From Gyromitra esculenta (lineage: Eukaryota; Ascomycota; Pezizomycetes; Pezizales; Discinaceae), in contig JBCAML010000016.1 in NCBI GenBank assembly GCA_038503075.1, positions 682,001 through 746,000 on the forward strand: a DNA stretch of 64,000 bases. Reading direction: 5' to 3'. This document shows positions 1 to 12,154 of the stretch, one piece after another (the first letter of the stretch is position 1; every line of letters begins with the position of its first letter). The translations under genes were made by a program, and so were the position numbers. Below the pieces are notes generated by a model that was not told the DNA's origin, made no database searches, and was given only the letters and a program-made list of their open reading frames with translations.

Positions 1-103
1 CATCACTGGGCACCCTAATATTGAATTTCCGTGACATCTCATTCCTAAATACCAGCTTGTTATTGCCGTTCCTTATCGTCATCCACAAACTATCACTGAA
101 ATA

Positions 104-2311
104 ATGGCTCCTCGAGTAATTGTTGTTGGCGGTGGTCGTAAGTTTACCTATGGATGAATGAGTGAATAAATGGGCTTCCCACGGAACATAGCTAATTCGC
201 TATTTGTGTGTAGTTTCCGGTCTCAGTGCCGCCCACACCTTGTATTTGGCGGGTGGGAATGTCCTTGTTCTTGACAAGCAAGGTACAAACCTTTGAATTC
301 CAACCGCAACCGCGAATCAGATTTTGCTAAATAGTAAAATTACAGGTTTCTTTGGTGGAAACTCCACTAAGGCTACTTCCGGTATCAACGGTGCTCTAAC
401 ACGTACCCAGATCGACTCCAAGATCCAAGACAGCGTTCAGCAGTTCTACGAAGATACCCTGAAATCTGCACGTGACAAAGCGCGACCAGATCTCATCAAG
501 GTCCTCACATACAAATCTGCTGCGGCTGTCGAATGGTTGCAGGATGTTTTCGGCCTCGATCTCACTCTTGTCTCCCGCCTTGGGTATGTTCGCCCCCTCC
601 ACCATGCAGTTAGAATGTCGGGAGTCTAACAGAGCTTATAGTGGGCATTCGCAACCCCGTACACACCGTGGACACGATGCCAAGTTCCCCGGTATGGCCA
701 TCACTTATGCTCTGATGCAAAAGCTCGAAGAACTTGCCGAGACAGAACCCCACCGAGTAAAGATCATCAAGAAGGCTCGCGTTACCAAAATCAACAGCGA
801 AGGCAATGTTGTTACCGGCCTCGATTTCACTTTTGACGGAAAGACCTATACTGAGAACGGCCCGGTCGTCCTCGCAACTGGTGGATATGCTGCCGATTTT
901 GACAGCCCAGATTCTCTTTTGAAGAAGCACCGTCCGGACGTTCTCGGGCTATCATCTACCAACGGCACTCACGCCACTGGTGACGGCCAGAAGATGGTTA
1001 TGGCACTTGGTGGTAACGGAATTGATATGGACAAGGTCCAGGTACATCCTACCGGTCTAGTCGATCCTAAGGATCCTAAATCTAAATGGAAATTTTTGGC
1101 TGCTGAGGGTAAGAAAAAAAAATACTTGAATAAAAATAAAATAAAAAAAATGCTAACTTCACTCTAGCTCTTCGTGGCGAGGGTGGTCTACTTCTAAACG
1201 CTGAGGGTAACCGATTCTGTGATGAACTCGGTCACAGAGATTACGTTTCTGGCGAAATGTTCAAGAACAAATTCCCCATCAGACTTATCCTCAACAGCAA
1301 GGCTTCCAAAGTCCTTGATTTCCATACTAGACACTATTCTGGCCGTGGACTCATGAAGAAAGTCACCGGTGCTGAGCTAGCCAAGGAAATTGGTTGCGGA
1401 CCGGAGCACCTGCAGAAGGTCTTCAAGCAGTACAATGACATCGCTGACGGCAAGGCAAAGGATCCCTATGGAAAGAAATTTGTAAGTCACCACTCACAAA
1501 CCTATCACAGAGTGCCTTTTCTAACATCCAGTAGTTTCACAACACACCTTTCGATATCAACGATGATTTCCACGTTGCCTTGATGGAGCCCGTTGTCCAC
1601 TTCACCATGGGTGGTGTTGAGATTGATGACAGAGCCCGCGTGCTTAACCACGAGGGCAAGCCCTTCGAAGGTCTCTATGCTTGTGGTGAGATCGCCGGAG
1701 GTGTCCACGGTGCTAATCGTCTTGGTGGTTCGTCACTTCTCGGGTGCGTTGTTTACGGCCGTGTCGCCGGCGATTCTGCCTCCGAATACCTGTTCCAGCA
1801 AGTTCTATCGGGCGCCGCTGGTCCATCCACTGCTGCCGCCCGTCTGAACCAGATCTCGCTTCACATCGACCCCAGTAACCCCAGTAAGATCACTATTGAG
1901 TGGAACGCCAGCAATGCTTCAGCGTCAGCACAAGGTTCTACCGAAAGCATTCCAGGCCAGACTTCAACCCACAGTGTGCACAAGGAAGGTGCTGAAGGTC
2001 AGGATCCCGGTAAAGTAGAGAAGCCTGCCTCAAAGAAGGAGTTCTCAATCCCAGAGAAGGAGTTCACCATGGAAGAAGTTGCCGCGCACAAGTCTAAGGA
2101 CAGCGTCTGGGTAGTTGTCAAGGGTGTGGTCATGGACGTAACCAACTTCTTGGAGGATCATCCTGGTGGTGTTCAGGCCGTCATGAACTTTGCTGGCAGA
2201 GACGCAACCGAAGAGTTTGCAATGCTACACGATGATGAAGTTATTCCGAAATACGCTCCTTCGACTGTTATTGGGCGAATAAAGGGCGTCACCCCTAAGT
2301 TAGACCTCTAA
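104..2311 (+). CDS. osm1: Soluble fumarate reductase (Osm1/Frd1 family) with C-terminal cytochrome b5 domain
   Basis: Six exons: 104-137, 214-282, 346-583, 642-1108, 1168-1481, 1535-2311 (632 aa). The N-terminus carries the FAD dinucleotide motif VVGGGLSGLSAA, followed by FFGGNSTKATSGING, the active-site stretch QVHPTG and LRGEGGLL, and the C-terminal flavoprotein signature GANRLGGSSLLG. This is the FAD-dependent fumarate reductase/succinate dehydrogenase flavoprotein superfamily, whose yeast members reduce fumarate to succinate to reoxidise FADH2/NADH. After a Ser/Ala-rich linker (about residues 470-545) comes a cytochrome b5 domain: HPGG at residues 583-586 supplies the first heme histidine and H606 the second, at the normal spacing. 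The b5 domain probably feeds electrons to the flavin. The start is the first ATG, and the Rossmann motif begins immediately after it. No clear signal peptide is seen, so cytosolic or ER-surface location is inference. Confidence 0.95.
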
Positions 2312-2698
2312 ATGCGGATTTTGAGGATGTGTTCGGTTGTTAAGAGAGTTTATTGGACACCGCGCTGAAGTGTCTTCTACGGTTAATGCGGTTGATTCCT
2401 TGTATAAATATTTGACTTTCCCTGGCTTTTCCTTTGGTTTTCTTATTTCTGTATTCTTTGGTAGCCAATGCAATTGATTCCACTATAATATGTACGCTTC
2501 GTGCCAAGAATTATGTATGAGCGTGACTTCATGGTGGATCACTCGATATCGAGCGGTCACCGCAGAAACACGTGCTCCAAGAGCCAGAGTGAATCGAGAA
2601 AGTGAATCGAGACAGAATTCTGTCTTCTCAACTTCAAAGCACTTTCACTGTAACTGCATCTGAGGGTACAACTGTATCCCAAATCTAAGCCAATTCCG
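2312..2698. other. Convergent 3' intergenic region
   Basis: No gene seen. This spacer lies between the converging osm1 and 2699-3361 genes and presumably holds both 3' ends. It contains one reverse-strand copy of the dispersed CGAGTGATA-N4-ATGA motif (2529-2545, with one change). Confidence 0.6.
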
Positions 2699-3361
2699 TC
2701 AACTCCCCGTCAAAAGCCCCATAACACCTCCGTTTGTCCAGGTTCCACTGATAGCTGCCCTACCTGGATCTTCGTGAAGAATAACACCCACGAGTTCGAT
2801 GAACTTAATCTCGGACGGGACGTCGAGGGCGAACCGGTACCTTTCGAATAATCCTGCGACTTCCTCAACGTAGTTGCTTATTTTCTCTCCTTCTGTCTGC
2901 AGTTCCTTAATTTGCTGCTCACCTTGTGTATGTTTTTCGCCGACTTCTCCTACTCCATCCAACCGCATTTTATCCCCCTCTTTTTCATCACTATCGTCTG
3001 AATTTCTCACCTTATCCACAAGGTGTACCTCTTTCACAGCTACCACTTGCTTTTTCACCACGCCCTCTTCAACTTCATTTCCCATTCCCACTAGCCGCTT
3101 CGTCAAATCAGCATCCTGGACAATATAAACGCATATCGTTGGGCCATTTCTTAATGCTGTAGCCTTGTCGACACCTCGGGCAACACACTCGATGGATGTG
3201 AAAGTGACGTGATGCTTGTGTAGGAAGAGGACGAGGCGGTCGAAGAGGTCGCCGGTGAAGTAGGGAAGGGATGAAGTGGGGAGGGCAAAAGAGCGGCGTG
3301 GAGGTGGTGTTGTTAAGATTTTATGGGAGGTCCCCGGAGGGGAGGATGAAGAGGAAGACAT
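2699..3361 (-). CDS. Unrecognised protein, 220 aa
   Basis: A single open frame of 220 codons with an ATG start, convergent with osm1. I do not recognise the family. The N-terminus is a Ser/Pro-rich low-complexity stretch. Residues about 35-90 look like a compact alpha/beta segment (SIECVARGVDKATALRNG, then a hydrophobic strand ICVYIV). Residues about 120-160 are charged and Lys/Glu/Gly-rich, and the C-terminus (FALDVPSEIKFIELVGVILH onward) returns to ordered, hydrophobic composition. That arrangement is a folded unit interrupted by an acidic insert. There is no signal peptide or membrane segment. It could be a real lineage-restricted gene; the protein-like composition in only this frame supports coding, but no homology was recognised. 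Confidence 0.6.
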   Translation of the reverse strand: MSSSSSSPPGTSHKILTTPPPRRSFALPTSSLPYFTGDLFDRLVLFLHKHHVTFTSIECVARGVDKATALRNGPTICVYIVQDADLTKRLVGMGNEVEEGVVKKQVVAVKEVHLVDKVRNSDDSDEKEGDKMRLDGVGEVGEKHTQGEQQIKELQTEGEKISNYVEEVAGLFERYRFALDVPSEIKFIELVGVILHEDPGRAAISGTWTNGGVMGLLTGS

Positions 3362-4674
3362 TGAAAGGGTTAAGTAAAAATAAGGTCGAGTTTTGAGATG
3401 GAGAAAACCGGGAACAGCGAGAGGAAAGATAGAAGAAGACCTAATAAAGAGGAATGGATGAAAGTATTCTTTGACACAGCAAAAAGAGGTTTGACCTCTG
3501 GGGTTGAGTAATTGGTATCAGGTGATCTGGCAACTAGATGAATACGTGCGATTTCTGTGTCCTATTCAGACGAATGCTCCTTAGATATTACAGCACATTG
3601 TTATTATTACTTTTTCTTTCCTCTCTCTTTTTATTGAGTGGGAAAATACGTGATAGGAAGAGTTTAGTTATCCTATTTGCCTCTCAATTTTTGCGATACC
3701 ATCTATACTCCGGGAAACTTCTAAGCCTAGGGATAACATCACCCACGTCTGGTATAGGCCTTCATATCTATAGAGAGCATTTAATCGTCTTCATCAGCGT
3801 GATTAAATTCAAATGTTTGACCGTACTAGGAAGCTTTGATGTAGATTTTGCTGCTTGTTGGCCTCATAGGTAGCATAAAACCCCGAATCTCACTTGTAAG
3901 ATGAAACTGCCCTAGTAAGATGTCACTCCCACAATTGGTAGTCTATAAAATTAAATGTGCGTAAGTACCATAACCTACGAGCTGTATGCGCCTAGTAAAA
4001 TATACGTAGCTAAATTGTAAGCAGATATTGATTCATAGAATGTCACTCGATTCTGTTAGAATGCCTGGTGTTGGGGAAGCTTCCTAGTATGGGGTCCTCC
4101 AGGTGTGGCTTCGGGGAGCAGGTATAAGGGAGAGACATGGCCCGGGTGCGCGGGTACACGGGGGGCCTTTCTAGGGGGTATTTTCAAGTATATAGATGGG
4201 GGCGTACAACCAGCCTATAGAGAATCAAGCAATCGATCTCATTCGTCCTTCCTGTTTCAACGCCCGGCCCCAAAAAATCGAATAGCGAGATTAATTGGGG
4301 TCGTATCGATATAAATTTGGTGGCTGCCAATCCAGAAACCAAAAGCCAAATCAGGTCATAATGGAATATAAAAAAGCAATTTATTCAGAAGTACAATGGC
4401 AAGTGGCAAGTGGCAAGTGGCAAGGGAGAAGGTGACCAAAGTTAACTGCTCAACGATTAAATGCATTATTCACAAAGCCCAACATTTCTGGCTTATATCA
4501 AGTATAGGCAACAAGAGTTAAAAAAAAATCACAGCACTAGATCTAAATCAACTTCAAAAACGCCAAAATTTTCTTACCACCCAAGAACCCCAGGCTAGAT
4601 GATGCTCAAAATAATAGTGCAGGAACCGAAACACCATTCATAAAACAGAAAAGTCCTCTTTGCACCACCCTGAC
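3362..4674. other. Intergenic region, 1.3 kb
   Basis: No gene seen; the short ORFs here have no protein-like composition. The region contains a reverse-strand copy of the dispersed motif CGAGTGAnA-N4-ATGA (4033-4049) and a short tandem array of the 7-mer GGCAAGT near 4395-4425, next to the mph1 3' end. Confidence 0.55.
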
Positions 4675-7600
4675 CTACTCCTCATAGTCATCTACAGTTT
4701 TCTTTGTCTTCTTCCCTCGCGCTAGAGCCTTTCCTACTGCAATTACTCTCTTCTTCGCAGCAGCCGCCTTTACAGAATTCAACGTCATCGGTTTTACTGC
4801 CATGGGCTTTGGTTTAGGCTTAGGTTTGGCTCGGAACCCTTTGATCATATCTGTGATGTCCGGTAGTTCATCATCTGACGATCTTGTCTCGAATTTTCTC
4901 CTTGGGCTTGCGCTGCCACTCGCTCGGCTAGAGCCGGAGCCCATTATCTGATCATCGTCTCCATCTCTTTCGCCACCGATGATATCGTTGTCATCATCAG
5001 AACTTATTAGATCAATGGCGTTCAGCTCTTCTATAGAACTACTAGAGCCATTGCGTTTCCTTTTAACTTTCATAACCGGCTTCGGCTTCGGCTTCGGCTT
5101 CGGCGCATTCGAGGACCTTTCAAAGAGACCCTTTTTCGTTGGTATTACTGGTGTGAAGGGTTTTGTCTTTGGTAGAAACTTTTGCGTAACGGGCTCTGGG
5201 AGTGGTTTCAGAAGTTCTGGATCAAATTTCTCCTTGAACTTTCCGATGGCTTCTTCGTCCATGTTGTTCATTTTCCGCAGCATTCGTATCATGTTTTTGG
5301 ATGCCCGTCCATGTTTAACGTATTTTGTTTTTGTCGGGTTCCGTTGGAATTCAGGGAATGAATCCAAAGCGGGGGCTGTGACGAGCTGCATTTCTTCCTC
5401 GGTGCCGTAGATGGTTTTGAATCGTCTATTAAGTTCTTTTTCTTCGCCGGCAGTTAGAAGACCGGCTTGCGGGTCCTGTGATATGGGTGCAAGCTCTTCC
5501 GTGTAAATATCATCTTCATCTTCGTCCTCGTCCTCCGCGGAATCATCGTCTTTTCCTATTTTCGAGGCCTTCATGAAACCAGTCTTAACTCCTTCCGGCA
5601 TGAAGAAAGGTTTTACTATTTTCGCCTTCTTCCCGCCTTTCGTCGCTCGTTTCTTTGGTTCCGGCTGGGTATTCTCGAAGGGGATATCAATCTCCTGTTT
5701 ATCAACAACAGGCGTGATTTCTCGAGGAAGAATTCGTGGCGACTGTTCTTGGTGGTAAATGAACTTATTACCGGACTCTATCTCGTTTTGGATGAAACGG
5801 TAGTCGTCCCAGGCTTTCTTGTAGTTATCCTCTTCCTTACCCTGAGTGAGGAGGACAAGGACATGACCCTCACGCTTACGCCCAGTACGACCCATACGTT
5901 GAAGCTAAATAGTAAATCAGGATAAATATCAGGTTGCTCATAAAGATGAATCTCGTACCATGCGGATGGGTGTTTTGTTCTGGTCGTAGCAGACAATCAT
6001 GTCTACTTCACCAATATCCAGCCCTTCTTCACCAATGCTAGTAGCGACTATAACATTGTATATGCCTTCTGTGAATTTTTTAATAATCTGTGTAATAAAC
6101 AAGTATCAGCGTTTTAAGCCTTTCGTCGCAAACCCCCAGAGACCCCAACCTCGATTTGATCCTTTTGCTTCATTCCATCGCTAGTCTTGGAGTCCTGTTG
6201 CCCAACAAAGATATGCGGTTTAATCATTGGTTCATGCTTCTTTAGTACCCTCACAATCTCCTCAGCGCTACTCCTATAACTTGTGAAGACCATAATCCTC
6301 GTCTCTCGTTTCTCATCAATATCCGCCGCGTCTGCAAAGTGCTTCAATATTGCTCCAGCCATATGGTCCAGCTTTGGGTGCCCCGAGAACTCCTCATCTA
6401 CAACCAAAGATTGTGCGTGCCTCAAGAGTTTCTGAAACTTTTCGTCATTAAAAAAACCTTGCTTCGACTTCCCCCCTTTGCCGGAAGCCTGTACTTCGTT
6501 TCGCATATTCACAAGACTGTTGTAGAAAACGCGGATCCCGTGTTCCGTCAGGTAGTGCAGGGGAAGCGCTAACGACGACAAAAACGAGAATGTGTACATG
6601 ACCATGCCCTTCAGGCCTTGATTTGCGGTTCGTCCGGCGTTGGAAGCCATCCATTCACGGCTAGCCTTTTGGACACCAAAGAGGGTCAGCATTTTGGGAT
6701 CGGTTTGCCAGTACGCTTTTGCGTCGGTCAGTTTCTTGAGTAAAGGTGCTAAACAATCGCAGTAGAGATCTCGGAGCATGATCATATCGTCAGTAAGCTC
6801 GAAAACCTCGGTGATGATATGTTTCTTAAAGACGTAAGGCTGGATGTCCATAGATTCCAGATTACGAATTTCCACCCTTGCTATCCCTAACGAGTCGATA
6901 ACTTCTTGCACTTTGTCTATCGTCGCACCAGGAGTTGCTGTAAGGGCCAATACACGAAGACTGTTGTTCGCCTTCCGGATAAGAGACACAACATTGGCAA
7001 ACGCATAGTTCCCTGTAGCTTTGTGCGCTTCGTCGATAACCAGACAGACAATTCTCTTTGGATTACATATGCCACGAGATATATCATTCTGCATAGTCTG
7101 TGGAGTGAGGAAGAAAACTCTTCTCGTTTCCCAATATTCCCGTCGCAAGTCCGCACTCACAGCACCCGTCATCTCCGCCGTTTGGCTTCGCGGAATTCCA
7201 GCAATATTGTAGCAAGCATCGATTTGTTGGGCCACCAACGGCTTCGTTGGTGCTAGGAAGGCAATCTGTGATTCGGGGGCCCAGCGAAACCAATTGAGCA
7301 TGACCGTTGCGGCAATAAAAGTCTTGCCCAACCCTGCTCACAATATATTGTTTAACTTCATCTCTAAACCTTAATATGACGAATTGCATACCTGTTGGGA
7401 GAGCCACGAGAAGATTCGAAAGTAATGCTTTATACACGATTGTGTACTGGTAGTCTCGATGACTAACATTTGACGGGTAGACCCATGTTCTCGCTGCCTC
7501 CAGATCAATTTTGTGGTGTGTTGGAGGTTCCTGTGTGCTAACCAACGGGTAGTTATGGATTTGGCGTGGAGCGTTGGGACGCGCAAGGCCACTCTGACTC

Positions 7601-7914
7601 CCCTCTAGGACTCGACCACCGAAAAGAGTGGCTTGGCGAAGTGTTCCTTGGGAAGCTGGAGGTCTCTGAGTGCCAAAATTCGAAGACTGTGGAGCTGGGG
7701 CATCTGGAATTTCATCATCGGAGTCAAAATCGTCTGGAAGAAATAGGTTCTCGCCTCCAGCGCCACCCCATTGATTCTGCTGCTGCTGCTGCTGTTGAGG
7801 AGCAGGAGGCTGGTACGGGCGGGCGGCTTGTTGCTCGGCTTGTGTGGCAGCAGCTATGAGATCTTCTTCGTTAATATCCCCAAAGTCATCACTACCAAAG
7901 TCGTCGGAATCCAT
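4675..7914 (-). CDS. mph1: ATP-dependent DNA helicase Mph1 (FANCM family)
   Basis: Four exons on the minus strand: 7914-7392, 7333-6150, 6087-5959, 5904-4675 (1021 aa, normal for fungal Mph1). An acidic N-terminus with a Gln run leads to the superfamily 2 core: Walker A PTGLGKT at residues 173-179, DEAH at 275-278, TATPG motif III, and motifs V/VI in [15 protein letters not shown] and [12 protein letters not shown]. The Walker A motif is split by the first intron. Mph1 is a 3'-5' helicase that unwinds D-loops and remodels stalled forks, limiting crossovers during recombination. The C-terminus is a poorly conserved acidic/basic tail with KPKPKPKP repeats and Ser/Asp-rich patches, as expected for the family's interaction tail. 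The second donor, GTTGGG after KQKDQIE, is weak but gives the conserved IIKKF continuation. Confidence 0.95.
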
Positions 7915-9568
7915 TGCGGCGGTTTCGTTTGGCGGAGGATTGCCGCGACGCTGTGGGGAGACGCGTTGAACCGCGGTCGTGTAAATGGCGAAGCTTACTC
8001 ATCTGCGCCACTGGTTTGAGAAAGGCTTGGCGTTATCTATTCTGCATCATTTGAAATTGCGTTCTGGAAAGATGTTCTCCTTTCAATCTAAACCACCATA
8101 TCGCCTCTTAGCCGACGGGAGAAAGCGTTTTTCCAATGTTGATGATCTTAGCAAGGGTGAAGATAGGAGAGCATTGGCCGTATTGTATTTTGCGATGCCT
8201 GTGGTGAATAAACACCCACTGACATACATACATGTACCCCTATCAAGTCCCGATACTTGGGCCATAAAGTGAATACATGTATGTACCTGAGGTCCACATC
8301 CCTTGACTTGGCTTCGGGAATTTGGTAATTTATGAGATAAAAAGACTCGCAATTAGTCTGACCTCCGTTCTTCATCTAGTAACTAATACCGCAAGCTCAC
8401 GCAAAAGTATCTGGGTGGTATCGTGTATTGTCTGCAGGTATTCACGCTGCAGTACGCAATCCCGCGAAATGGGGCGAAAAGCGGTAGCCACGGTCTTGTA
8501 GCATCGTGACTTCTTGACGGCAATGATTGACGTTCTAGCCTCCTAGCCCAAGTTGTCAAAGGATTTGGGCTAGGTCGGGACTCGCCCACTAGCTAGACCT
8601 TCTCTAGCATGCCGAAAAACCGCCTCAGCAGACAGTGTCACGCTTTTCTCGGTATCTTGGGAGTAACACGGCAAATAGTGTTTAGGGTAGAGAGTTGCGA
8701 GCCGCTGTTGGTCAAATGGTGCAAGGTTCTTTACATAAGAATTAGAGTATTTGGAGCACACACTGAAGGGATCACTGATCAGGTTGTGATGAACCGGAAA
8801 ACCGGCTGGGCTTTAACGGTTCTTGACTTTCGTTGCCCAGTTGCAATGGGCTTGTTGCTCAGAGGTTCAGAGCAAATCATGAGATCTTGTTCGTGGTGGT
8901 GTTGTTCAGCATGTTTCCTTTATCGTCTCCTGCGGGCGAGAATCTAAAATTGAACATAAATGCCAAGGTCACAGGCGAAAGAAGCGTCAACAAAACACAG
9001 CACAACACACAAACAATGGCCATGAACAGAGAAAATAAAGTGGCGAGCGTTACATGCATTTATCCTGTGGCGAGCGATTGGGTGAAAACTAAGGAGGCTT
9101 ACAAAAATAGCCAATGGCTGCACCATCCTGGGACGAAAAGGCTTGGTTACCGAAAACTGCCCCTGCATCGAGAGATTGGCTCGGCCCCTATTACATAGGG
9201 ACTGCCCCATACAGAAGTGATCCGCCCCTTCAGAGACACCGCGATGGTGCAGCCGTTCGTCAGTTCCCCCAAGGTGAGCGAAGTTCAAGGTCTCGGGCAG
9301 CTGCACCCCAGTCCCAGATTTTCCGCTGTGTCATGCACCCCCCTGCCCTCCCATTTTCTTCCCGCTGGTGCTTTTATCTACTTAAACTGCCTCCCTGCCT
9401 TCGTCCTTACCGTCTTCCTCCTTCTCATCCATTCACACACATTCGCTCCCAGTGATTAAGTCATAGCCTTCTTATCCTTTAATACCACCTAATTTCACCA
9501 GCATTCTTTCTGCTCATCAGCAACCAGCCAACCAATTAACCAAAACAAACCACCCGCTACTACCCAAA
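7915..9568. other. Intergenic region, 1.65 kb, mph1 promoter side
   Basis: No convincing gene. It separates the divergently transcribed mph1 and the 9569 gene and should contain both promoters. TACATGTA palindromes lie at 8229-8236 and 8274-8281. A hairpin of CCTAGCCCAA against TTTGGGCTAGG occurs at about 8540-8575. The last 200 bases before 9569 are C/T-rich, as in many fungal 5' leaders. Confidence 0.5.
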
Positions 9569-10257
9569 ATGAAGTTCTCCACCATCCTTATGTCTTTTGG
9601 CTTTGCCGCCTTCACTATTGCTGCCAGCACCGAGACTACCAGTTCGGCTGCCACTACTGTCACCCTCACTCCTACCCAGCAGTGCATTGCCGCTTGTGAT
9701 CCGAGCGATGTGAACTGCCAGGCTGGCTGTGTTGGTGTCCCCAGTCCTGATGCTTCTGCTGTCAATGCTACCAATGACTGTGCTGGCAAGTGTGTACAAG
9801 GAGTGAGTTTTCATCCTGTTAATTTATCCAATGGGTGGTACTAATAGCTATACAGGACGGATCTCCCGAAGCCACCCAGAAGTTCTCCGACTGTGTTCAA
9901 GCGTGTATTTCTTCGAACTTCCTCACCACTACAAAGACTGGCGCGCCTGCATCTACTAATACCGCATCGTAAGTCCTCAATTCCTTCTTTATCTGATAGT
10001 CTTTGTGGAGTTAAATCCCGCTGACTCTTCATAGCACAACTGGAACTGGAACTGGGTCGTCTGCGAATACTTCCGGTGCTAACACTGGTAGTAGTCAATC
10101 TACTGGCACTGGCTCCCATTCCTCTGGATCTCCAACAGGTACCGGTACCGGTACTGCAGCATCTGCATCTGCAAGCGGTAACGCTGCGCCAATTATTGTT
10201 ACTGGTGGATCATTCGTTGGTCTATTTGCCATTGCTGCTGGTATTCTCGTCTTGTAG
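9569..10257 (+). CDS. Small secreted Cys-containing, Ser/Thr-rich GPI-type wall protein
   Basis: Three exons: 9569-9802, 9856-9968, 10035-10257 (189 aa). A classical signal peptide (MKFSTILMSFGFAAFTIAAS) is followed by a domain with eight cysteines in pairs such as CIAAC, CQAGC, CAGKC and CVQAC. Next comes a Gly/Ser/Thr-rich low-complexity stalk, and a terminal hydrophobic tail (FVGLFAIAAGILVL) preceded by small residues suited to GPI attachment. This organisation is common in short fungal cell-surface proteins; their biochemical role is generally unknown. Wall or membrane anchoring is inferred from the two terminal signals. It is not a standard CFEM domain as far as I can align by eye. The leader upstream is pyrimidine-rich. 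Confidence 0.82.
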
Positions 10258-11121
10258 AAAACACCTTTATCTCAGTAATGCTTGCAATTAAATGCAGCAG
10301 CTTTGGTTTGATTTGAGGAGCTGGATGCGGGAGGAAATGGAAATGGTCTTCGAGTCCCTCTACCATGCGTATAGGTTGTACTTTAACCTGTATGTATGCA
10401 ATGAGAACCCTCGTTGTGTAAAGCTATGGTTTTGCTCGTTATGCTTGTTTTTCTGGTGTTCGGTTCTAATGTTTATTTTTTGCCTATACTTAACTGTCTT
10501 GGTGGTCATGATCAAAGGATATCGGTGGGGCGGCTTTAATGTTGGGTTCAATGGCTGGGATTGGTGATGGTGGGCGTCTGTAAAAAAAAGTGGAACAGTG
10601 AAAATAACAAATGGGATGTTTTTCTTGTGTGTGTGACAATCTTGTTACCGCGGAGACGTTACTGAAAAAACAAAGCCTGGGTGGAACGTGGGACCAAAAA
10701 AAAAAAAAGCAAAAAAAGCACAATTCTATTTTTGAGCCAGGCGGAATGAATTTAGCCAGCGGTGTTTCCCGGAACCAGCCAAGCGCTGAATGTGTAGCCA
10801 GGTCACTTTTAGCACCGATCGGCTTCCCGTCCCGAGCCCAGGTGCTTTGTTCTGGGTCCGGGTCCTGACGCTGTCCCGTGTTTTTCTTTTGCTCAGACCT
10901 TCAGGCCCGTCATGTTCCGTTTTGCAGCTGAGCCCCCGCGTTTCAGGCGCGTCTTCCACGCTCGCTGGCAACAAATTTCGCGAAAGCAATTGCTCAAGTT
11001 ACCCAACTGACCTCCGCACGTCGTCGTCACCAACCCAGTCCAAACCTAAGCTTGTTAATCCTAGCCTGCCACACACGGAATATCAACATAGTATAGCTAT
11101 TTTATGAGAGGAAAGGGCAAA
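10258..11121. other. Intergenic region between the GPI protein and the SUMO-like gene
   Basis: No gene seen. It includes the 3' end of the upstream gene, an A-rich run at 10695-10710, a GC-richer stretch at about 10800-10980 and the promoter of the SUMO-like gene. An in-frame ATG at 11104 could extend the downstream protein by six residues, but its context is poorer than that of the 11122 ATG. Confidence 0.5.
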
Positions 11122-11737
11122 ATGGGTGCTGGAGACGCAGACGTGAAACCAGATATCAAACAGGGCTCGATCACAATCGTAGTCAGAGCTCAGAATAACA
11201 GTGAGTTTACCCACGATATGTATAACAGTATCTTAGCAGTCAACCCCCCCCTTGGCTTTGCTTCGGCTAGCTCCAGCTAGGCACACTCGTTTCTTACTGT
11301 CTTCTTCGGGGACGATAGATTTATTTTTGCTGTCACTGCTGACAGTCGTGGGGATGTATTACAGGCGAGCTTGCGTTCAAGGTCAAAGGAGGGACAGCAT
11401 TCTCAAAGATTGTGAACGCCTACTGCAAGAACAAGGGGATTAATCCAAAGTCTGTGCGCTTCCACGATGATCGTGGGCAGAGGATCGATATAAACCAGAC
11501 CATCGCTCAGGTGCGTGGTTTTTTTTCACTTTGTCAAACACGTAACGCTAGGCTGCGCCGCTGGTGGTTGAGGCTGACCTTTTCGGGTTCTTCTTTCCTT
11601 CTTTTTTTAAATAGCTGGACTTGGATCAAGGTGAAGATTCCGATGATGACGAAGGCCCAAAGGCTTACGTTGATGCCTACCTGGAGCAGACTGGCGGAGG
11701 TGTAAATGCTACCCAGGGCGTGTTGAGGTTGTGGTAA
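11122..11737 (+). CDS. Divergent SUMO-like modifier
   Basis: Three exons: 11122-11200, 11365-11510, 11615-11737 (115 aa). The beta-grasp core is readable: SITIVVRAQNN, ELAFKVKG, the helix AFSKIVNAYCKNKGI, SVRFHDDRGQRI and finally AYLEQTGG. The diglycine is followed by a 12-residue tail that a Ulp-type protease would remove, so this is a SUMO precursor rather than ubiquitin. Relative to canonical fungal SUMO (LDMEDGDxI...EQxGG) the last loop is LDLDQGEDSDDDEGPKA, about eight residues longer and very acidic. The usual TTPLKKLM and RFLFDG signatures are altered. An N-terminal VKPD could be a chain-forming acceptor. Either this is the organism's only SUMO and is divergent, or it is a paralogue. 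The 11122 start has the better ATG context (A at -3, G at +4); 11104 is possible. Confidence 0.8.
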
Positions 11738-12154
11738 GGGAGTAGGTGGACTGTCCAAGGAAGCTCGATTTTGGGTAGGTTTCCGTATACTCATGCGGGA
11801 GCCCGACTACGAGATGAAACCAAAAAAAGCTGCTCATAGAGTATGAGGTTAATTTTTCTTTTCTCCTTGTTTATACTGTTTAGTTCAACTACAGTGGCAT
11901 TTTTGGGGGAGGGAGAGGTTGACGATTTCCACAAGAGGGGGGATGAGGAAGATAAAGTTATGGATTTTTTTTCTTTTCCCTAGGTACCTCTTACGGTTTA
12001 GAGGGATTGGGAGGGGGGCAGGGTTACATAAGGAGGATTGTATTAACGGTATCGTTATCTTGGTAGGGCCTTTGTAGGATGGTTTTGGTATTCTTTTTTG
12101 GTATTTCTATCTACTTTTTATATCATTTACCTTCGATTTTCTTTTTGGAATCCC
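11738..12154. other. Convergent 3' region
   Basis: No gene seen. T-rich spacer between the converging SUMO-like gene and mde1, presumably carrying both polyadenylation regions. Confidence 0.5.
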
